Below, piece by piece: positions 1 through 8,710 of a stretch of 64,000 bases of DNA. The translations under genes and the position numbers were made by a program. The notes below the pieces were generated by a model. The model was not told the origin of the DNA. It saw only the letters and a list, made by a program, of their open reading frames with translations, and searched no databases. The stretch comes from Pseudomonas frederiksbergensis (GTDB lineage: Bacteria; Pseudomonadota; Gammaproteobacteria; Pseudomonadales; Pseudomonadaceae), in NCBI RefSeq assembly GCF_001952935.1, contig NZ_CP018319.1, positions 1,167,501-1,231,500 of the forward strand, read 5' to 3'. Position 1 is the first letter of the stretch. Each line of letters starts with the position of its first letter.

Positions 1-2
1 TG

Positions 3-860
3 GATGCGGCCGACCGCTTGCACCTGACGCAGTCCGCCCTGTCCCATCAGTTCAAGGAACTTGAGGAACGGCTGGGGATGCCGTTGTTCGTGCGCAAGAC
101 CAAACCGGTGCGCTTCACCAGCGCCGGTTTACGACTGCTGCAACTGGCCGACGCCACCCTGCCGTTGCTGCGCGGCGCCGAGCGCGATATCGCGCGGCTG
201 GCCGGTGGCACTGCCGGGCGTTTGCACATGGCGATCGAGTGCCACAGTTGCTTTCAGTGGCTGATGCCGACCATCGACCAGTTCCGCGATGCCTGGCCGG
301 AAGTCGAACTGGACCTTGCCTCAGGATTTTCCTTCGCCCCGCTGCCTGCGCTGGCCCGTGGCGATCTGGATCTGGTGGTGACCTCCGACCCGCTGGAACT
401 GGCCGGGATCACTTACGTGCCGTTGTTCACCTATGAAGCGATGCTCGCGGTCGCCAATCAGCACCGCTTGGCGAACAAGGCCTACATCGTCCCGGAAGAT
501 TTGCTCACCGAAACGCTGATCACCTACCCGGTGGAGCGTGATCGGCTGGACATCTTCACCCGTTTCCTCGAACCGGCCGACATCGAACCGGCGCAGGTCC
601 GCACGTCGGAACTGACGGTGATGATGATGCAATTGGTCGCCAGCGGCCGCGGCGTGTGCGGCATGCCCCATTGGGCGCTGCATGAATACAGCTCACGGGG
701 TTATGTGAAGGCCAAGCGGCTGGGCGAGAAAGGTTTGTTTGCGACGCTGTACGCCGGGATTCGCGCCGACATGCTGGATGCGCCGTACATGCGCGACTTC
801 CTGCTGACGGCCAAGGACACGTCGTTCTCGACACTGGACGGCGTCAGCGCGGTTCGCTAG
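3..860 (+). CDS. metR: MetR-like LysR-family transcriptional regulator (5' end outside window)
   Basis: The frame is open from the window edge, so the true start lies upstream and the first helices of the winged HTH are missing. What is visible begins in the recognition helix (LTQSALSHQFKELEERLG, then PLFVRKTKPVRFTSAG), which is the LysR pattern, followed by a linker helix and a periplasmic-binding-protein-like effector domain. The effector part (AIECHSCFQWLMP, DLASGFSF, LVVTSDP) matches the MetR branch, which activates methionine biosynthesis genes with homocysteine as co-regulator. That role comes from the family; no target gene lies in this window. It ends at a stop codon just before a REP palindrome and converges on the GNAT gene. 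Confidence 0.85.
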   Translation, partial: DAADRLHLTQSALSHQFKELEERLGMPLFVRKTKPVRFTSAGLRLLQLADATLPLLRGAERDIARLAGGTAGRLHMAIECHSCFQWLMPTIDQFRDAWPEVELDLASGFSFAPLPALARGDLDLVVTSDPLELAGITYVPLFTYEAMLAVANQHRLANKAYIVPEDLLTETLITYPVERDRLDIFTRFLEPADIEPAQVRTSELTVMMMQLVASGRGVCGMPHWALHEYSSRGYVKAKRLGEKGLFATLYAGIRADMLDAPYMRDFLLTAKDTSFSTLDGVSAVR

Positions 861-873
861 ACAACACCGTCCC

Positions 874-1007
874 TGTGGCGAGGGGGCTTGCCCCCGTTCG
901 GCTGCGCAGCAGTCGTAAACTCAGCGAATGCGGTGAGGTTGATGTAACGGAATTACAGGTTTTTGGGGCCGCTTCGCAGCCCAACGGGGGCAAGCCCCCT
1001 CGCCACA
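874..1007. repeat. REP-type inverted repeat pair, GTGGCGAGGGGGCTTG family
   Basis: The left arm TGTGGCGAGGGGGCTTGCCC and its inverted partner ending in GGCAAGCCCCCTCGCCACA enclose about 90 bases, including a second complementary pair (GGCTGCGCAGC / GCTTCGCAGCC). It sits between the convergent metR and GNAT genes. The same arms occur near 25.0, 36.0 and 58.7 kb. Confidence 0.85.
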
Positions 1008-1014
1008 GAAGCTC

Positions 1015-1530
1015 TTAACCTTCAGGATTTGCGGTGATCTCCCGCCACATGTGGATCTTGTCGAAGTAGTCTTCGCCAACGCGCACCGCCAGCGGTTCCA
1101 GGCCAAACTGGATGAAGCCGCAACGCTGGTACAACTTGAACGCGGCCTCATTACCAGCGGTGACGGTCAGCTGGATCAGCCTCAGACCTTTATGGTCCTG
1201 CGCTTCAGCCAGGGCAGCCTGCACCAGCTGATATCCGACCCCGCGCTGCCGGACCTTGCCCGACACGTACATGCCGAACAATGTCGACTTGTGCCGGGCC
1301 TTTTCCCGGGGTTCGAAAGCCAGGCCGACGATGCCCGCCAGCTCACCGCCTTCGAACGCGCCGAACACCACGTCCAGCTTGCTGCTCAGGCGTGATTCCC
1401 ACCAACTCAACGGCATTACGGCACGTTCGCGCACGCTGGAGGTAAACGCCTGGGGATGCAGGTCATACGCTTCGAGCATCAGCGCCCGATAGTCCAGGGC
1501 ATGACTGGCATCAAGCCGTTCAATCCACAT
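1015..1530 (-). CDS. GNAT family N-acetyltransferase
   Basis: A 171-residue protein with the GNAT fold. It has an N-terminal strand and helix, a central strand ELAGIVGLAF, the acetyl-CoA loop region YVSGKVRQRGVGYQLV (Q/RxxGxG/A type), and a C-terminal NEAAFKLYQRCGFIQFG motif. These indicate acetyl transfer from acetyl-CoA to an amine, but the substrate cannot be told. The ATG at 1530 is preferred over a TTG two codons earlier. Its ATG follows the stop of the LysE gene by two bases, so the two are probably translated together on one leftward transcript. Confidence 0.85.
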   Translation of the reverse strand: MWIERLDASHALDYRALMLEAYDLHPQAFTSSVRERAVMPLSWWESRLSSKLDVVFGAFEGGELAGIVGLAFEPREKARHKSTLFGMYVSGKVRQRGVGYQLVQAALAEAQDHKGLRLIQLTVTAGNEAAFKLYQRCGFIQFGLEPLAVRVGEDYFDKIHMWREITANPEG

Positions 1531-1532
1531 GT

Positions 1533-2171
1533 TCAAGCCATCCGTCGTTGTTCCAGCATCAGTCGCACCGCCAGCGCCGACAGCACGAACCCCATGAAAT
1601 AGCGCTGCATTGCCAGCCAGGACGGGTTGTTGACGAACCAGGAGGCAATGCCCGCGGCAAACAGCGCGATCAGCAGATTGACGCAGAAACTGACGCTGAT
1701 CTGCGTCAGACCCAGCATGATGCTTTGAGTGAACACCGAGCCATGCTCAGGCGTAATGAACTGCGGAAACACCGACAAATAAAAGACGGCGATCTTCGGG
1801 TTCAGGGCGCTGGTCAGAAAGCCCATGGTGATCAGTTTGCGCGACGAATCCGGCGGTAACTGCTGCGCCTCGAAGGGTGAACGCGCCCCCGGTTTGACGG
1901 CTTGCCAGGCCAACCACATCAGGTACAGCGCACCGGCCCACTTCAGCATTTCGTAGGCCATCGGCACCGCCAGAAACACCGCGGTCAAACCGGCAGCCGC
2001 CGCGAACAGGTGCACGAAAAACCCCGCGACAACACCCAGCAACGACGTCACACCGGCCTTGCGCCCCTGGCAAATCGAACGGGAGATCAGGTAGATCATG
2101 TTTGGCCCCGGCGTCAGCACCATCAGCAACGCGGCAGCGGCGAAAATCAGCAAGTCTTGAAGCGGGATCAT
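1533..2171 (-). CDS. LysE/RhtB family amino acid exporter
   Basis: An inner-membrane protein of about 212 residues with the hallmarks of LysE/RhtB translocators: an N-terminal hydrophobic helix followed by the conserved TPGPNMIYLISRS segment, five to six predicted membrane spans, and GFLTSALNPKIAVFYLSVFPQF in the middle. The family exports amino acids or homoserine lactone-like compounds. The substrate here is unknown. The start at 2171 has a good upstream AAAGGA. It is followed two bases later by the GNAT gene and preceded by the Nudix gene. Confidence 0.88.
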   Translation of the reverse strand: MIPLQDLLIFAAAALLMVLTPGPNMIYLISRSICQGRKAGVTSLLGVVAGFFVHLFAAAAGLTAVFLAVPMAYEMLKWAGALYLMWLAWQAVKPGARSPFEAQQLPPDSSRKLITMGFLTSALNPKIAVFYLSVFPQFITPEHGSVFTQSIMLGLTQISVSFCVNLLIALFAAGIASWFVNNPSWLAMQRYFMGFVLSALAVRLMLEQRRMA

Positions 2172-2198
2172 GGGCAAGTCCTTTTAGTCCAGAAATGA

Positions 2199-2633
2199 TC
2201 AAGCGATCGCGGTTAACGAGGTTCGATAAAACGGCAGGATCAGGTCCCGTGTCAATGGCGCCAGCGTGAGATTGCCGTCAGTGGCCGGGTCGATCCAGCG
2301 CACCTCTTCGATCTCCGCCGCAGGCGATACGTCCGAGTCGATGGTCAGCTGAAAGAGTTCGGCCTGGACGGTAAAACCCGGCTCATTGGCGGCCGGTGCC
2401 GAGAATTGCCCGAGATAAGTGGCGTGTGCCGGATCGATGACCAACCCCAATTCTTCTTCCAGTTCACGGGCCAGCGCGTGCACCGGTTGCTCATGGGCTT
2501 CGATCTTGCCCCCCGGCTGCATGAACGCTTCGGTGCCGCGCTTGCGGACCAACAACGTGCGACCGTGCGGGCCGATCAACAGGGCAGCGGCGATGCGGAT
2601 GAGATGGGGTGAAGCAGTGGCTGAAAGGGTCAT
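2199..2633 (-). CDS. Nudix hydrolase
   Basis: A 144-residue single-domain Nudix protein. The Nudix box is visible as GGKIEAHEQPVHALARELEEELG, with the metal-binding glutamates in the REL-EE-E segment. A preceding ALLIGPHGRTLLVRKRGTEAFMQP strand matches small MutT-like pyrophosphatases that act on nucleoside diphosphate-X substrates. The specific substrate is not recognisable. It is the first gene of the short leftward group with the LysE exporter and GNAT genes. Confidence 0.88.
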   Translation of the reverse strand: MTLSATASPHLIRIAAALLIGPHGRTLLVRKRGTEAFMQPGGKIEAHEQPVHALARELEEELGLVIDPAHATYLGQFSAPAANEPGFTVQAELFQLTIDSDVSPAAEIEEVRWIDPATDGNLTLAPLTRDLILPFYRTSLTAIA

Positions 2634-2728
2634 GGATCAGGATCGTCCTTGGCAAAAGGCGCAAGGATCACATGGCTGCTGCCGCTTCGTCACCCCGAAA
2701 AAATCTCTGCAGACATCCGCAGATCCCC

Positions 2729-2845
2729 TGTGGGAGCGGGCTTGCTCCGGGCGGCGTTCCGACGATAGCGGTTAAACATTCAACATCTGTTTGACTGACA
2801 CACCGCTATCGTCGGAACGCCGCCCGGAGCAGGCTCGCTCCCACA
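2729..2845. repeat. REP-type inverted repeat pair, TGTGGGAGCGGGCTTGCTC family
   Basis: A long near-perfect palindrome: TGTGGGAGCGGGCTTGCTCC plus GGGCGGCGTTCCGACGATAGCGG on the left is repeated in inverse on the right, ending in GGAGCAGGCTCGCTCCCACA. It lies between the upstream side of the Nudix gene and the end of the HD-GYP gene. The hairpin arms are over 40 bases and could act as a transcript end. Confidence 0.85.
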
Positions 2846-2870
2846 GGTTTTTTTGTTGCGTTTGAAAATA

Positions 2871-4229
2871 CTAACCCACCTCGAGAATCGCGCCGTTCAC
2901 CTCTTCCGGCACCTTCACGAAAATGCTGTATTTCGCGCCTTCCATCGCTTCGAAGGCGATCAACTTCTCCACCAGTGGCCCATTCAACACCTTGCCGGCA
3001 TTGAGCAGCAGCATGCCGTTGTCGGCATTGAGGTTGCGCGCCAGGATCATGCCCGCCGCCACTTCCCGCGTGGTCAGCACCTTGACCGACGGATCGGCCA
3101 ACGAGACATCGCTCTGGTACGCGGCACAGACCTGGATGAAATCCTCCACCATCTCGGGGTCGTAGAGTCGCCCGGCATAGTTGCGGATGTAGACCAGCGC
3201 TTCATCGCTGTTCATCTGCCGCTCGAGAATCAGCCCGCGCTGCAACTCGATGAAATCCACCGCCAGTTTCAACAGCCGCGAACCGAACGGAATCGCCTCG
3301 CCCTTGAGCCGGTCGGGGAAGCCGCTACCGTCCCAGCGCTCCTGATGATGAAGAATCAGGCGGGCGGCGTCCTTCATCGGGTCGAGCGTCATCAACAGCG
3401 ATTCACTCTGCTTGGGATAACCGCGATAGCGTTCCCGATCGCTGTGATGCAGCAGGTCCGCGGGCGCGGTCATCATGCTGTCGGTCCAGCTCAGCTTGCC
3501 AATGTTGTAGAGCGCCGCGGCCATGGTCAGGTCGCGACTGGTGCCCTCGTCCAGGCCATGAAGTTTGCAATACACCCGCACCAGCTCGATGATCTGGCGG
3601 TTGGTCTGTTTGGCCGGCGGCAGGCGCAGGTTGGCCAGCAGCGAGAAGACCTCGGTGCCGGTGACATAGCTGTGCTTGAGTTCTTCGTAGGCCAGGTCGA
3701 GCATGTCGGCGGTCTGCTGGAGTTCGGCAGTGCGGGCGGCGACGTGTTTTTCCAGGGTGGTATTGAGCGACTTCAACTGGTCGTTCTGCACCCGGGTCAA
3801 CTGCTCCAGACGCTGGCGTTCGCGCTCGGAATGTTGATGAGCCAGGGCCTGGCGCAAGGTCAGGAGCATTTCCTCGTCGTTCCAGGGTTTGCTGATGTAG
3901 CGGTGAATCTTCCCTTCGTTGATCGCCTTGATGATCGTCGGCATGTCGGCGTAGCCGGTGAGCAGAATCCGGGTGCTCGCCGGGTATAGCTGATGGATGC
4001 GGGCCAACAGCGTGGCGCCATCCATATTGGGCATGCGGGCGTCGGTCATCACCAGCTCAATGGACTGTTGCTCCATGATCTCCAGCGCCTGGGCACCGCT
4101 GGTGGCCAGCAGCAACTCGTAGGGCTGGCCGCGTAACAGGCGACGCAGGCTGTTGAGGATTGACTCCTCGTCATCGACCAGCAGCACCTTGGGTTTATCG
4201 TTCAATGTCGTGGGGAGTTGCTCTTCCAT
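2871..4229 (-). CDS. Response regulator with degenerate HD-GYP (YN-GYP) output domain
   Basis: A 452-residue protein: receiver domain (residues about 13-130, VLLVDDEES, phospho-acceptor Asp63 in TDARMPNMDG, KPW near 118), a coiled-coil linker (about 135-190), then an HD-GYP domain. The metal-binding HD pair is replaced by Tyr241-Asn242 (AALYNIGKLSW), the usual GYP is GFP (303-305, DGSGFPDRLKG), and the histidine normally preceding the helix after HD is also absent (RYRGYPKQSE). Active HD-GYP proteins hydrolyse cyclic di-GMP; this one probably does not and may signal by protein contact. P. aeruginosa PA2572 is a published YN-GYP protein of this type. It is divergent from the c-di-GMP operon starting at 4489. 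Confidence 0.88.
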   Translation of the reverse strand: MEEQLPTTLNDKPKVLLVDDEESILNSLRRLLRGQPYELLLATSGAQALEIMEQQSIELVMTDARMPNMDGATLLARIHQLYPASTRILLTGYADMPTIIKAINEGKIHRYISKPWNDEEMLLTLRQALAHQHSERERQRLEQLTRVQNDQLKSLNTTLEKHVAARTAELQQTADMLDLAYEELKHSYVTGTEVFSLLANLRLPPAKQTNRQIIELVRVYCKLHGLDEGTSRDLTMAAALYNIGKLSWTDSMMTAPADLLHHSDRERYRGYPKQSESLLMTLDPMKDAARLILHHQERWDGSGFPDRLKGEAIPFGSRLLKLAVDFIELQRGLILERQMNSDEALVYIRNYAGRLYDPEMVEDFIQVCAAYQSDVSLADPSVKVLTTREVAAGMILARNLNADNGMLLLNAGKVLNGPLVEKLIAFEAMEGAKYSIFVKVPEEVNGAILEVG

Positions 4230-4450
4230 GGCGTTACCTCAAGTGAAACGGGCAGATCGTTGTGGCAGGCCCCGAGGCAAAAACCCCCTATTGCCGGAGC
4301 CTGACCTACAGGCTAGATGATTTTCAGCCCGCCAACAGAAATGATTCGGCTCATTGAGTTGCGCGAAGTGCAGGACAGGCGACTATGCTCAGCTGACTCG
4401 GATCCATAATCTGTGCGTTCGGCCAGATGATCAGGGAAAGGAAGCCCCGT

Positions 4451-4498
4451 ATGAGAAAACCGCATCAAGCTGCCGCCGGTACTGGCGTATGTCGATAA
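4451..4498 (+). CDS. Possible 15-codon leader ORF overlapping the next start codon
   Basis: An ATG at 4451 has a strong purine-rich ribosome site just upstream (AGGGAAAGGAAG) and encodes MRKPHQAAAGTGVCR. Its TAA stop (4496-4498) lies seven bases past the ATG (4489) of the downstream GGDEF/EAL gene, which itself has no clear ribosome site. The arrangement would allow translational coupling. There is no homology evidence, and the peptide could equally be chance. Confidence 0.35.
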   Translation: MRKPHQAAAGTGVCR

Positions 4499-6795
4499 AT
4501 ACGCTGCTGGCGCGGACCAATCGACGAATTCTTATCGTCGACGACACAGCCTCGATTCATGCGGACTACACCAAGATCCTCAGCCCGCAATCGATCGATG
4601 ACGACAGCCTGATCAGCGCCGAAAATGCCCTGTTCGGCACTCCTGCGGCGCAATCGCTGCAGAGTTTCGTGCTCGACTCGGCGTTTCAGGGCCTCGAAGC
4701 CCTGGACAAGGTCGAGACGGCGCTGGCCAACGACATGCCCTACGCGATGGCCTTCATCGACATGCGCATGCCGCCGGGCTGGGACGGGCTGCAAACCATC
4801 GAACGGCTGTGGCAGGTCGATCCCAAGCTGCAAGTGGCGCTTTGCACCGCTTATTCCGACTATTCCTGGGAAGACATCGACGAACGCCTGGAACTGGGCG
4901 ATCGCCTGCTGATTCTGAAAAAACCCTTCGATGCCATCGAAATTCGCCAGATGGCCAGCGCATTGACGGCCAAGTGGCAAATGACCGAAGACGCAGAGCT
5001 GAAGATGTCGCTGCTCGAACAGGCGGTCGAAGAGCGCACCCGAGAGCTGTCCGACGCCAACATCATCGTGCAGAACAGCCCGACCATTCTGTATCGGTTG
5101 CGCGGCGAGCCGTCGTTTCCGTTGATGTATATCTCGCACAACATCACCAAATACGGTCATGTCGCGGCGCAACTGGTCGCTTCGGCCAACTGGGCCCAGG
5201 AACTGATCCATCCCGATGATCAAAGCAAGGTCGACACTGCCATGGCCCGGGTACTGGACCGTCATGCGGCAGGCGCTTCCATCGAGTTCCGGATGCGCAC
5301 TGGCGAAGGAGCCTGGCGCTGGGTCGAAAACCGCTACATCCCGGTGCGCGACGATGAAGGCCGGTTGCTGGAAGTCGAAGGCATCATCATCGACATCACC
5401 GAACGTAAACTGGCCGAAGAGAAAATCGCCCTGCTGGCCCGCACCGACGGGCTGACCGGGCTGGCCAACCGTGCGACGCTGATCGAGCGGTTGCACCAGG
5501 CATTCGCCTCGGCGCGTCGGGGGGCGGCTCCGTTCGCCATGTTTTACCTGGACCTGGATCACTTCAAACGCATCAACGATACCCTCGGCCACCCGGTGGG
5601 CGATCTGTTGTTGCAAGAGGTCGCGCGCCGGATCAAGGACTGTGTGCGCGAAAACGATGTGGTCGCCCGCCTCGGCGGTGACGAGTTCGCGATCTTGCAG
5701 CTGGACGTCAGCGACCCGACCCAATCCGCAGCCCTGGCCGCCAAGATCCGCGACACGCTGGTACTGCCCTATTCCCTGGATGGCAATGATGTGCGGGTTT
5801 CGGTCAGTATCGGCATCAGCAGTTGCACCCCGGAAAGCACCAGCGCCGACGGTCTGCTGACCCAGGCCGACATGGCGCTGTATCGCTCCAAGGAAAAGGG
5901 TCGCAACCAGTACCACTTCCACTCCGAGGAGATCAATCAGGAGGTGGTCGAACGCATGACCATCGCCAGCGACCTGAGAGCGGCCATCGAACACGACGAA
6001 CTCGAACTGCATTACTGGCCGGAAGTGGACCTGAGCAGCGGCAAGATCCTCGGCATGGAAGCGCAGGTCAGCTGGAACCACCCAGAGCGCGGTTTACTGG
6101 AAGCCCCGGCGTTCCTGCCCGCGGCGGAAAAGACCGGCACCATCGTCGCGCTCGGTCACTGGGTGCTGGATCATGCCTGCCAGCAAATGCGTCAATGGCG
6201 CGATGAGGGCATGGCGCCGCCGGTGATTGCGATCAAGCTGTCCCTGGCCCAACTCAAGAGTGGTCCGGAACTGATCTATGACGTGTTGCGCACCACTGCA
6301 CGCTGGGAACTCTGCCCCTGGGACCTGCGCTTCGATGTCACGGAAGCGACGCTGGCCCAGACCAAATGGACGCACAACGATGTGCTGCCGCGCCTGCGTG
6401 AACTGGGGGTGAAGATCGCCATCGACGACTTCGGCACCGAGTACTCCTCGTTCGACTACCTCAAGACCTATCAGGTCAATCACCTGAAACTCGCCCAGGC
6501 CTTCATCGACACCGCGGCCCGCGATCCGGCCAGTGCGAACACCTTGCGCGCCATCATCAACTTCGCCCGTGATGTCGGGATCGGCATCATTGCCGAGGGC
6601 GTCGAAACCCAGGAGCAGCGCAGCTCGCTGATGGCCACCGGTTCACCGATGAACGCCCAGGGTTACTTCTTCAGCAAAGCGGTCAGCAGCCTGCAGGCCG
6701 CCGAGCTGCTGAAGGCCGGCAGCATCGTGCCCCCCAACCATGACATCGGGCCGATTCTGGACAACATGCCACGCCTCACGGAGGACAAAGGATGA
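4489..6795 (+). CDS. Response regulator diguanylate cyclase, REC-PAS-GGDEF-degenerate EAL
   Basis: A 768-residue cytoplasmic protein. The receiver domain (about 10-165, ILIVDDTASIHADYTKIL) has phospho-acceptor Asp91 in FIDMRMPPGWDG and LKKPF near 145. A PAS-fold segment follows at about 195-310 (WVENRYIPV, IIIDITERK). The GGDEF domain at about 320-480 has intact GGDEF at 396-400 and an RxxD inhibitory site (REND, 387-390). The EAL-type domain at about 500-750 is damaged: EAL is EAQ (524-526), the KIDxSF segment is KLAQAF, and NVS is KLS. It should therefore make, not degrade, c-di-GMP. The start at 4489 puts the receiver at the normal distance; an in-frame start at 4354 is unlikely. It is the first gene of a five-gene operon and overlaps the next by ATGA. 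Confidence 0.9.
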   Translation: MSINTLLARTNRRILIVDDTASIHADYTKILSPQSIDDDSLISAENALFGTPAAQSLQSFVLDSAFQGLEALDKVETALANDMPYAMAFIDMRMPPGWDGLQTIERLWQVDPKLQVALCTAYSDYSWEDIDERLELGDRLLILKKPFDAIEIRQMASALTAKWQMTEDAELKMSLLEQAVEERTRELSDANIIVQNSPTILYRLRGEPSFPLMYISHNITKYGHVAAQLVASANWAQELIHPDDQSKVDTAMARVLDRHAAGASIEFRMRTGEGAWRWVENRYIPVRDDEGRLLEVEGIIIDITERKLAEEKIALLARTDGLTGLANRATLIERLHQAFASARRGAAPFAMFYLDLDHFKRINDTLGHPVGDLLLQEVARRIKDCVRENDVVARLGGDEFAILQLDVSDPTQSAALAAKIRDTLVLPYSLDGNDVRVSVSIGISSCTPESTSADGLLTQADMALYRSKEKGRNQYHFHSEEINQEVVERMTIASDLRAAIEHDELELHYWPEVDLSSGKILGMEAQVSWNHPERGLLEAPAFLPAAEKTGTIVALGHWVLDHACQQMRQWRDEGMAPPVIAIKLSLAQLKSGPELIYDVLRTTARWELCPWDLRFDVTEATLAQTKWTHNDVLPRLRELGVKIAIDDFGTEYSSFDYLKTYQVNHLKLAQAFIDTAARDPASANTLRAIINFARDVGIGIIAEGVETQEQRSSLMATGSPMNAQGYFFSKAVSSLQAAELLKAGSIVPPNHDIGPILDNMPRLTEDKG

Positions 6796-8666
6796 AATCG
6801 CCTTTCGTGCGGACCAACCGGCGCATCCTGGTCATCGACGACACGCCCTCGATTCATGAAGACTTTCGCAAGATCCTTGGGCCTGAGGCCGATAACGAAC
6901 AGACCCTGGCCGGCACTGAAGAAGCCCTCTTCGGCACCGTGCAGCTGGATCGGCTGACGTTCCAGCTCGACTCGGCCTATCAAGGCCAGGAAGCCCTCGA
7001 ACTGGTCACGCGCGCACGGGCCGAAGGTCGCCCCTATGCCATGGCGTTCACCGACATGCGCATGCCACCGGGCTGGGACGGCCTGGAAACCATCGAACAA
7101 CTGTGGAAGGCCGACCCTCATCTGCAAATCGCGTTGTGCACCGCTTTTTCCGATTACACCTGGGAAGCCATGGCCGAACGACTGGAATTCGGCGACCAGT
7201 TGCTGGTGTTGAAAAAACCCTTCGACAGCCTGGAAATCCGCCAGATGGCCAGTGCCCTGACCTGGAAATGGCAGATGGCACAGGATGCGGCAATGAAGGT
7301 CCTGAACCTGGAGCAAACCATCGAGGCGCGGGTCCACGAACTGCTCAAGGTGTCGCACCTGTTGCAGTACGACGTACTGACCGAGCTGCCCAACAGCACG
7401 TTGCTCGGTGACCGGTTGAACCAGTCCCTGGCCCTGTCCCGGCGCCATGACAAACAACTGGCCGTGATGTTTCTGGGCCTCGATCGCTTCAAGCGCATCA
7501 ACAATGCCCTGGGTCATCCGGTCGGTGACGAAATGCTTAAACAGGTCGGGCGCAATCTGGTGGCGACGATCCGCGAGTCCGACTCGGTGTTCCGCTACGG
7601 TTCCGATGAATTCGTGGTGATCCTCGCCGACGTCCGCCATCCCCAGCAGACCAAAGGCATCGCCGAAAAACTCTTGAACGCCATTCGCGTGCCGCAGCAC
7701 ATTGCCGGCCACGACCTGAGCGTCACCGCCAGCCTTGGCATCAGCATTTACCCGGACGACGGCTTCGATGCCATCGCGCTGATCAAGAAAGCCGAAACTG
7801 CGATGCGCAACGTCAAGGAAAGCGGCCCCAACGATTTCAGTTTTTTCATCGACGAGATGAACCAGCGCGCCCGGGATCAGCAAAGTATCGAAAGCGGCAT
7901 TCGCCTGGCGCTGGAGCGCAACGAATTTGTCCTGCATTACCAGCCCAAACTGGACCTGGGCAGTGGCCAGGTGGTCGGGGCCGAGGCGCTGATTCGCTGG
8001 CAAAAACCGGGGCACGGCCTGGTCTACCCCTCGGAGTTCATCAGCGTGGCCGAAGACAGCGGCTTGATCGTGCCGTTGAGCAAATGGGTGCTGGCCGAGG
8101 CGTGTCGCCAAAGCTGCGCCTGGCAGGCCGCGGGGCTGCCGAAAATCTGCATGTCGGTGAACATGTCGGCCATCGACTTCCGTCAGCGGGACTTTATCGA
8201 CGGCATCGAACAGACACTCAAACAAACAGGCCTGGACCCGGCCTTGCTTGAGCTGGAAATCACCGAAGGCGTGTTGATGCAGAACGTCGAATCCACGGTG
8301 AATGCCCTCACCCGGCTCAAGGAGATGGGCGTGCGGCTGGCCATCGATGACTTCGGTACCGGTTACTCCAGCCTGAGCTACTTGCGGCGTTTTCCCATCG
8401 ATGTGCTGAAAATCGACCAGTCGTTCATTCGCGGTTTAAGCAACGACAGCAATGACGCCGCGCTGGTCAGCGCCATCATCAGCCTGGGCCGGAGCCTCAA
8501 GCTGACCATCATTGCCGAAGGGGTGGAAACCCTCGAACAACTGGATTTCCTCAAGGCCCATCGATGCGAAGAAGGCCAGGGTTTCTACTTCAGCAAAGCC
8601 GTCGAACCCGATGCCTTCGTCCGGTATCTGGGGTCGGTGAAGCCCTCTTCGCCCGCAGCCACGTGA
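6792..8666 (+). CDS. Response regulator c-di-GMP phosphodiesterase, REC-GSDEF-EAL
   Basis: A 624-residue protein with a receiver ([18 protein letters not shown], Asp88 in FTDMRMPPGWDG, LKKPF), a GGDEF-type domain whose signature reads GSDEF (270-274) although the RESD inhibitory-site motif is present, and an EAL domain (about 360-615). The EAL domain keeps the expected residues: EAL at 398-400, SVNMS, LELEITE, AIDDFGTGYSSLSYL, LKIDQSFI and IIAEGVET. It should hydrolyse c-di-GMP to pGpG, with the GSDEF domain probably a regulatory GTP-binding module. The start codon overlaps the stop of the cyclase gene, so synthesis of the two enzymes is coupled. A 44-base gap separates it from the peroxidase gene. 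Confidence 0.9.
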   Translation: MKSPFVRTNRRILVIDDTPSIHEDFRKILGPEADNEQTLAGTEEALFGTVQLDRLTFQLDSAYQGQEALELVTRARAEGRPYAMAFTDMRMPPGWDGLETIEQLWKADPHLQIALCTAFSDYTWEAMAERLEFGDQLLVLKKPFDSLEIRQMASALTWKWQMAQDAAMKVLNLEQTIEARVHELLKVSHLLQYDVLTELPNSTLLGDRLNQSLALSRRHDKQLAVMFLGLDRFKRINNALGHPVGDEMLKQVGRNLVATIRESDSVFRYGSDEFVVILADVRHPQQTKGIAEKLLNAIRVPQHIAGHDLSVTASLGISIYPDDGFDAIALIKKAETAMRNVKESGPNDFSFFIDEMNQRARDQQSIESGIRLALERNEFVLHYQPKLDLGSGQVVGAEALIRWQKPGHGLVYPSEFISVAEDSGLIVPLSKWVLAEACRQSCAWQAAGLPKICMSVNMSAIDFRQRDFIDGIEQTLKQTGLDPALLELEITEGVLMQNVESTVNALTRLKEMGVRLAIDDFGTGYSSLSYLRRFPIDVLKIDQSFIRGLSNDSNDAALVSAIISLGRSLKLTIIAEGVETLEQLDFLKAHRCEEGQGFYFSKAVEPDAFVRYLGSVKPSSPAAT

Positions 8667-8710
8667 ACGAAGCGCCAGGACACACAGGCCCCTAGCCAAG
8701 GAATCATCAG

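Noticed and set aside
2853..3989. Open frame opposite the YN-GYP gene
   Set aside because: It gives a low-complexity His/Gln-rich translation, while the minus strand has receiver and GYP motifs.
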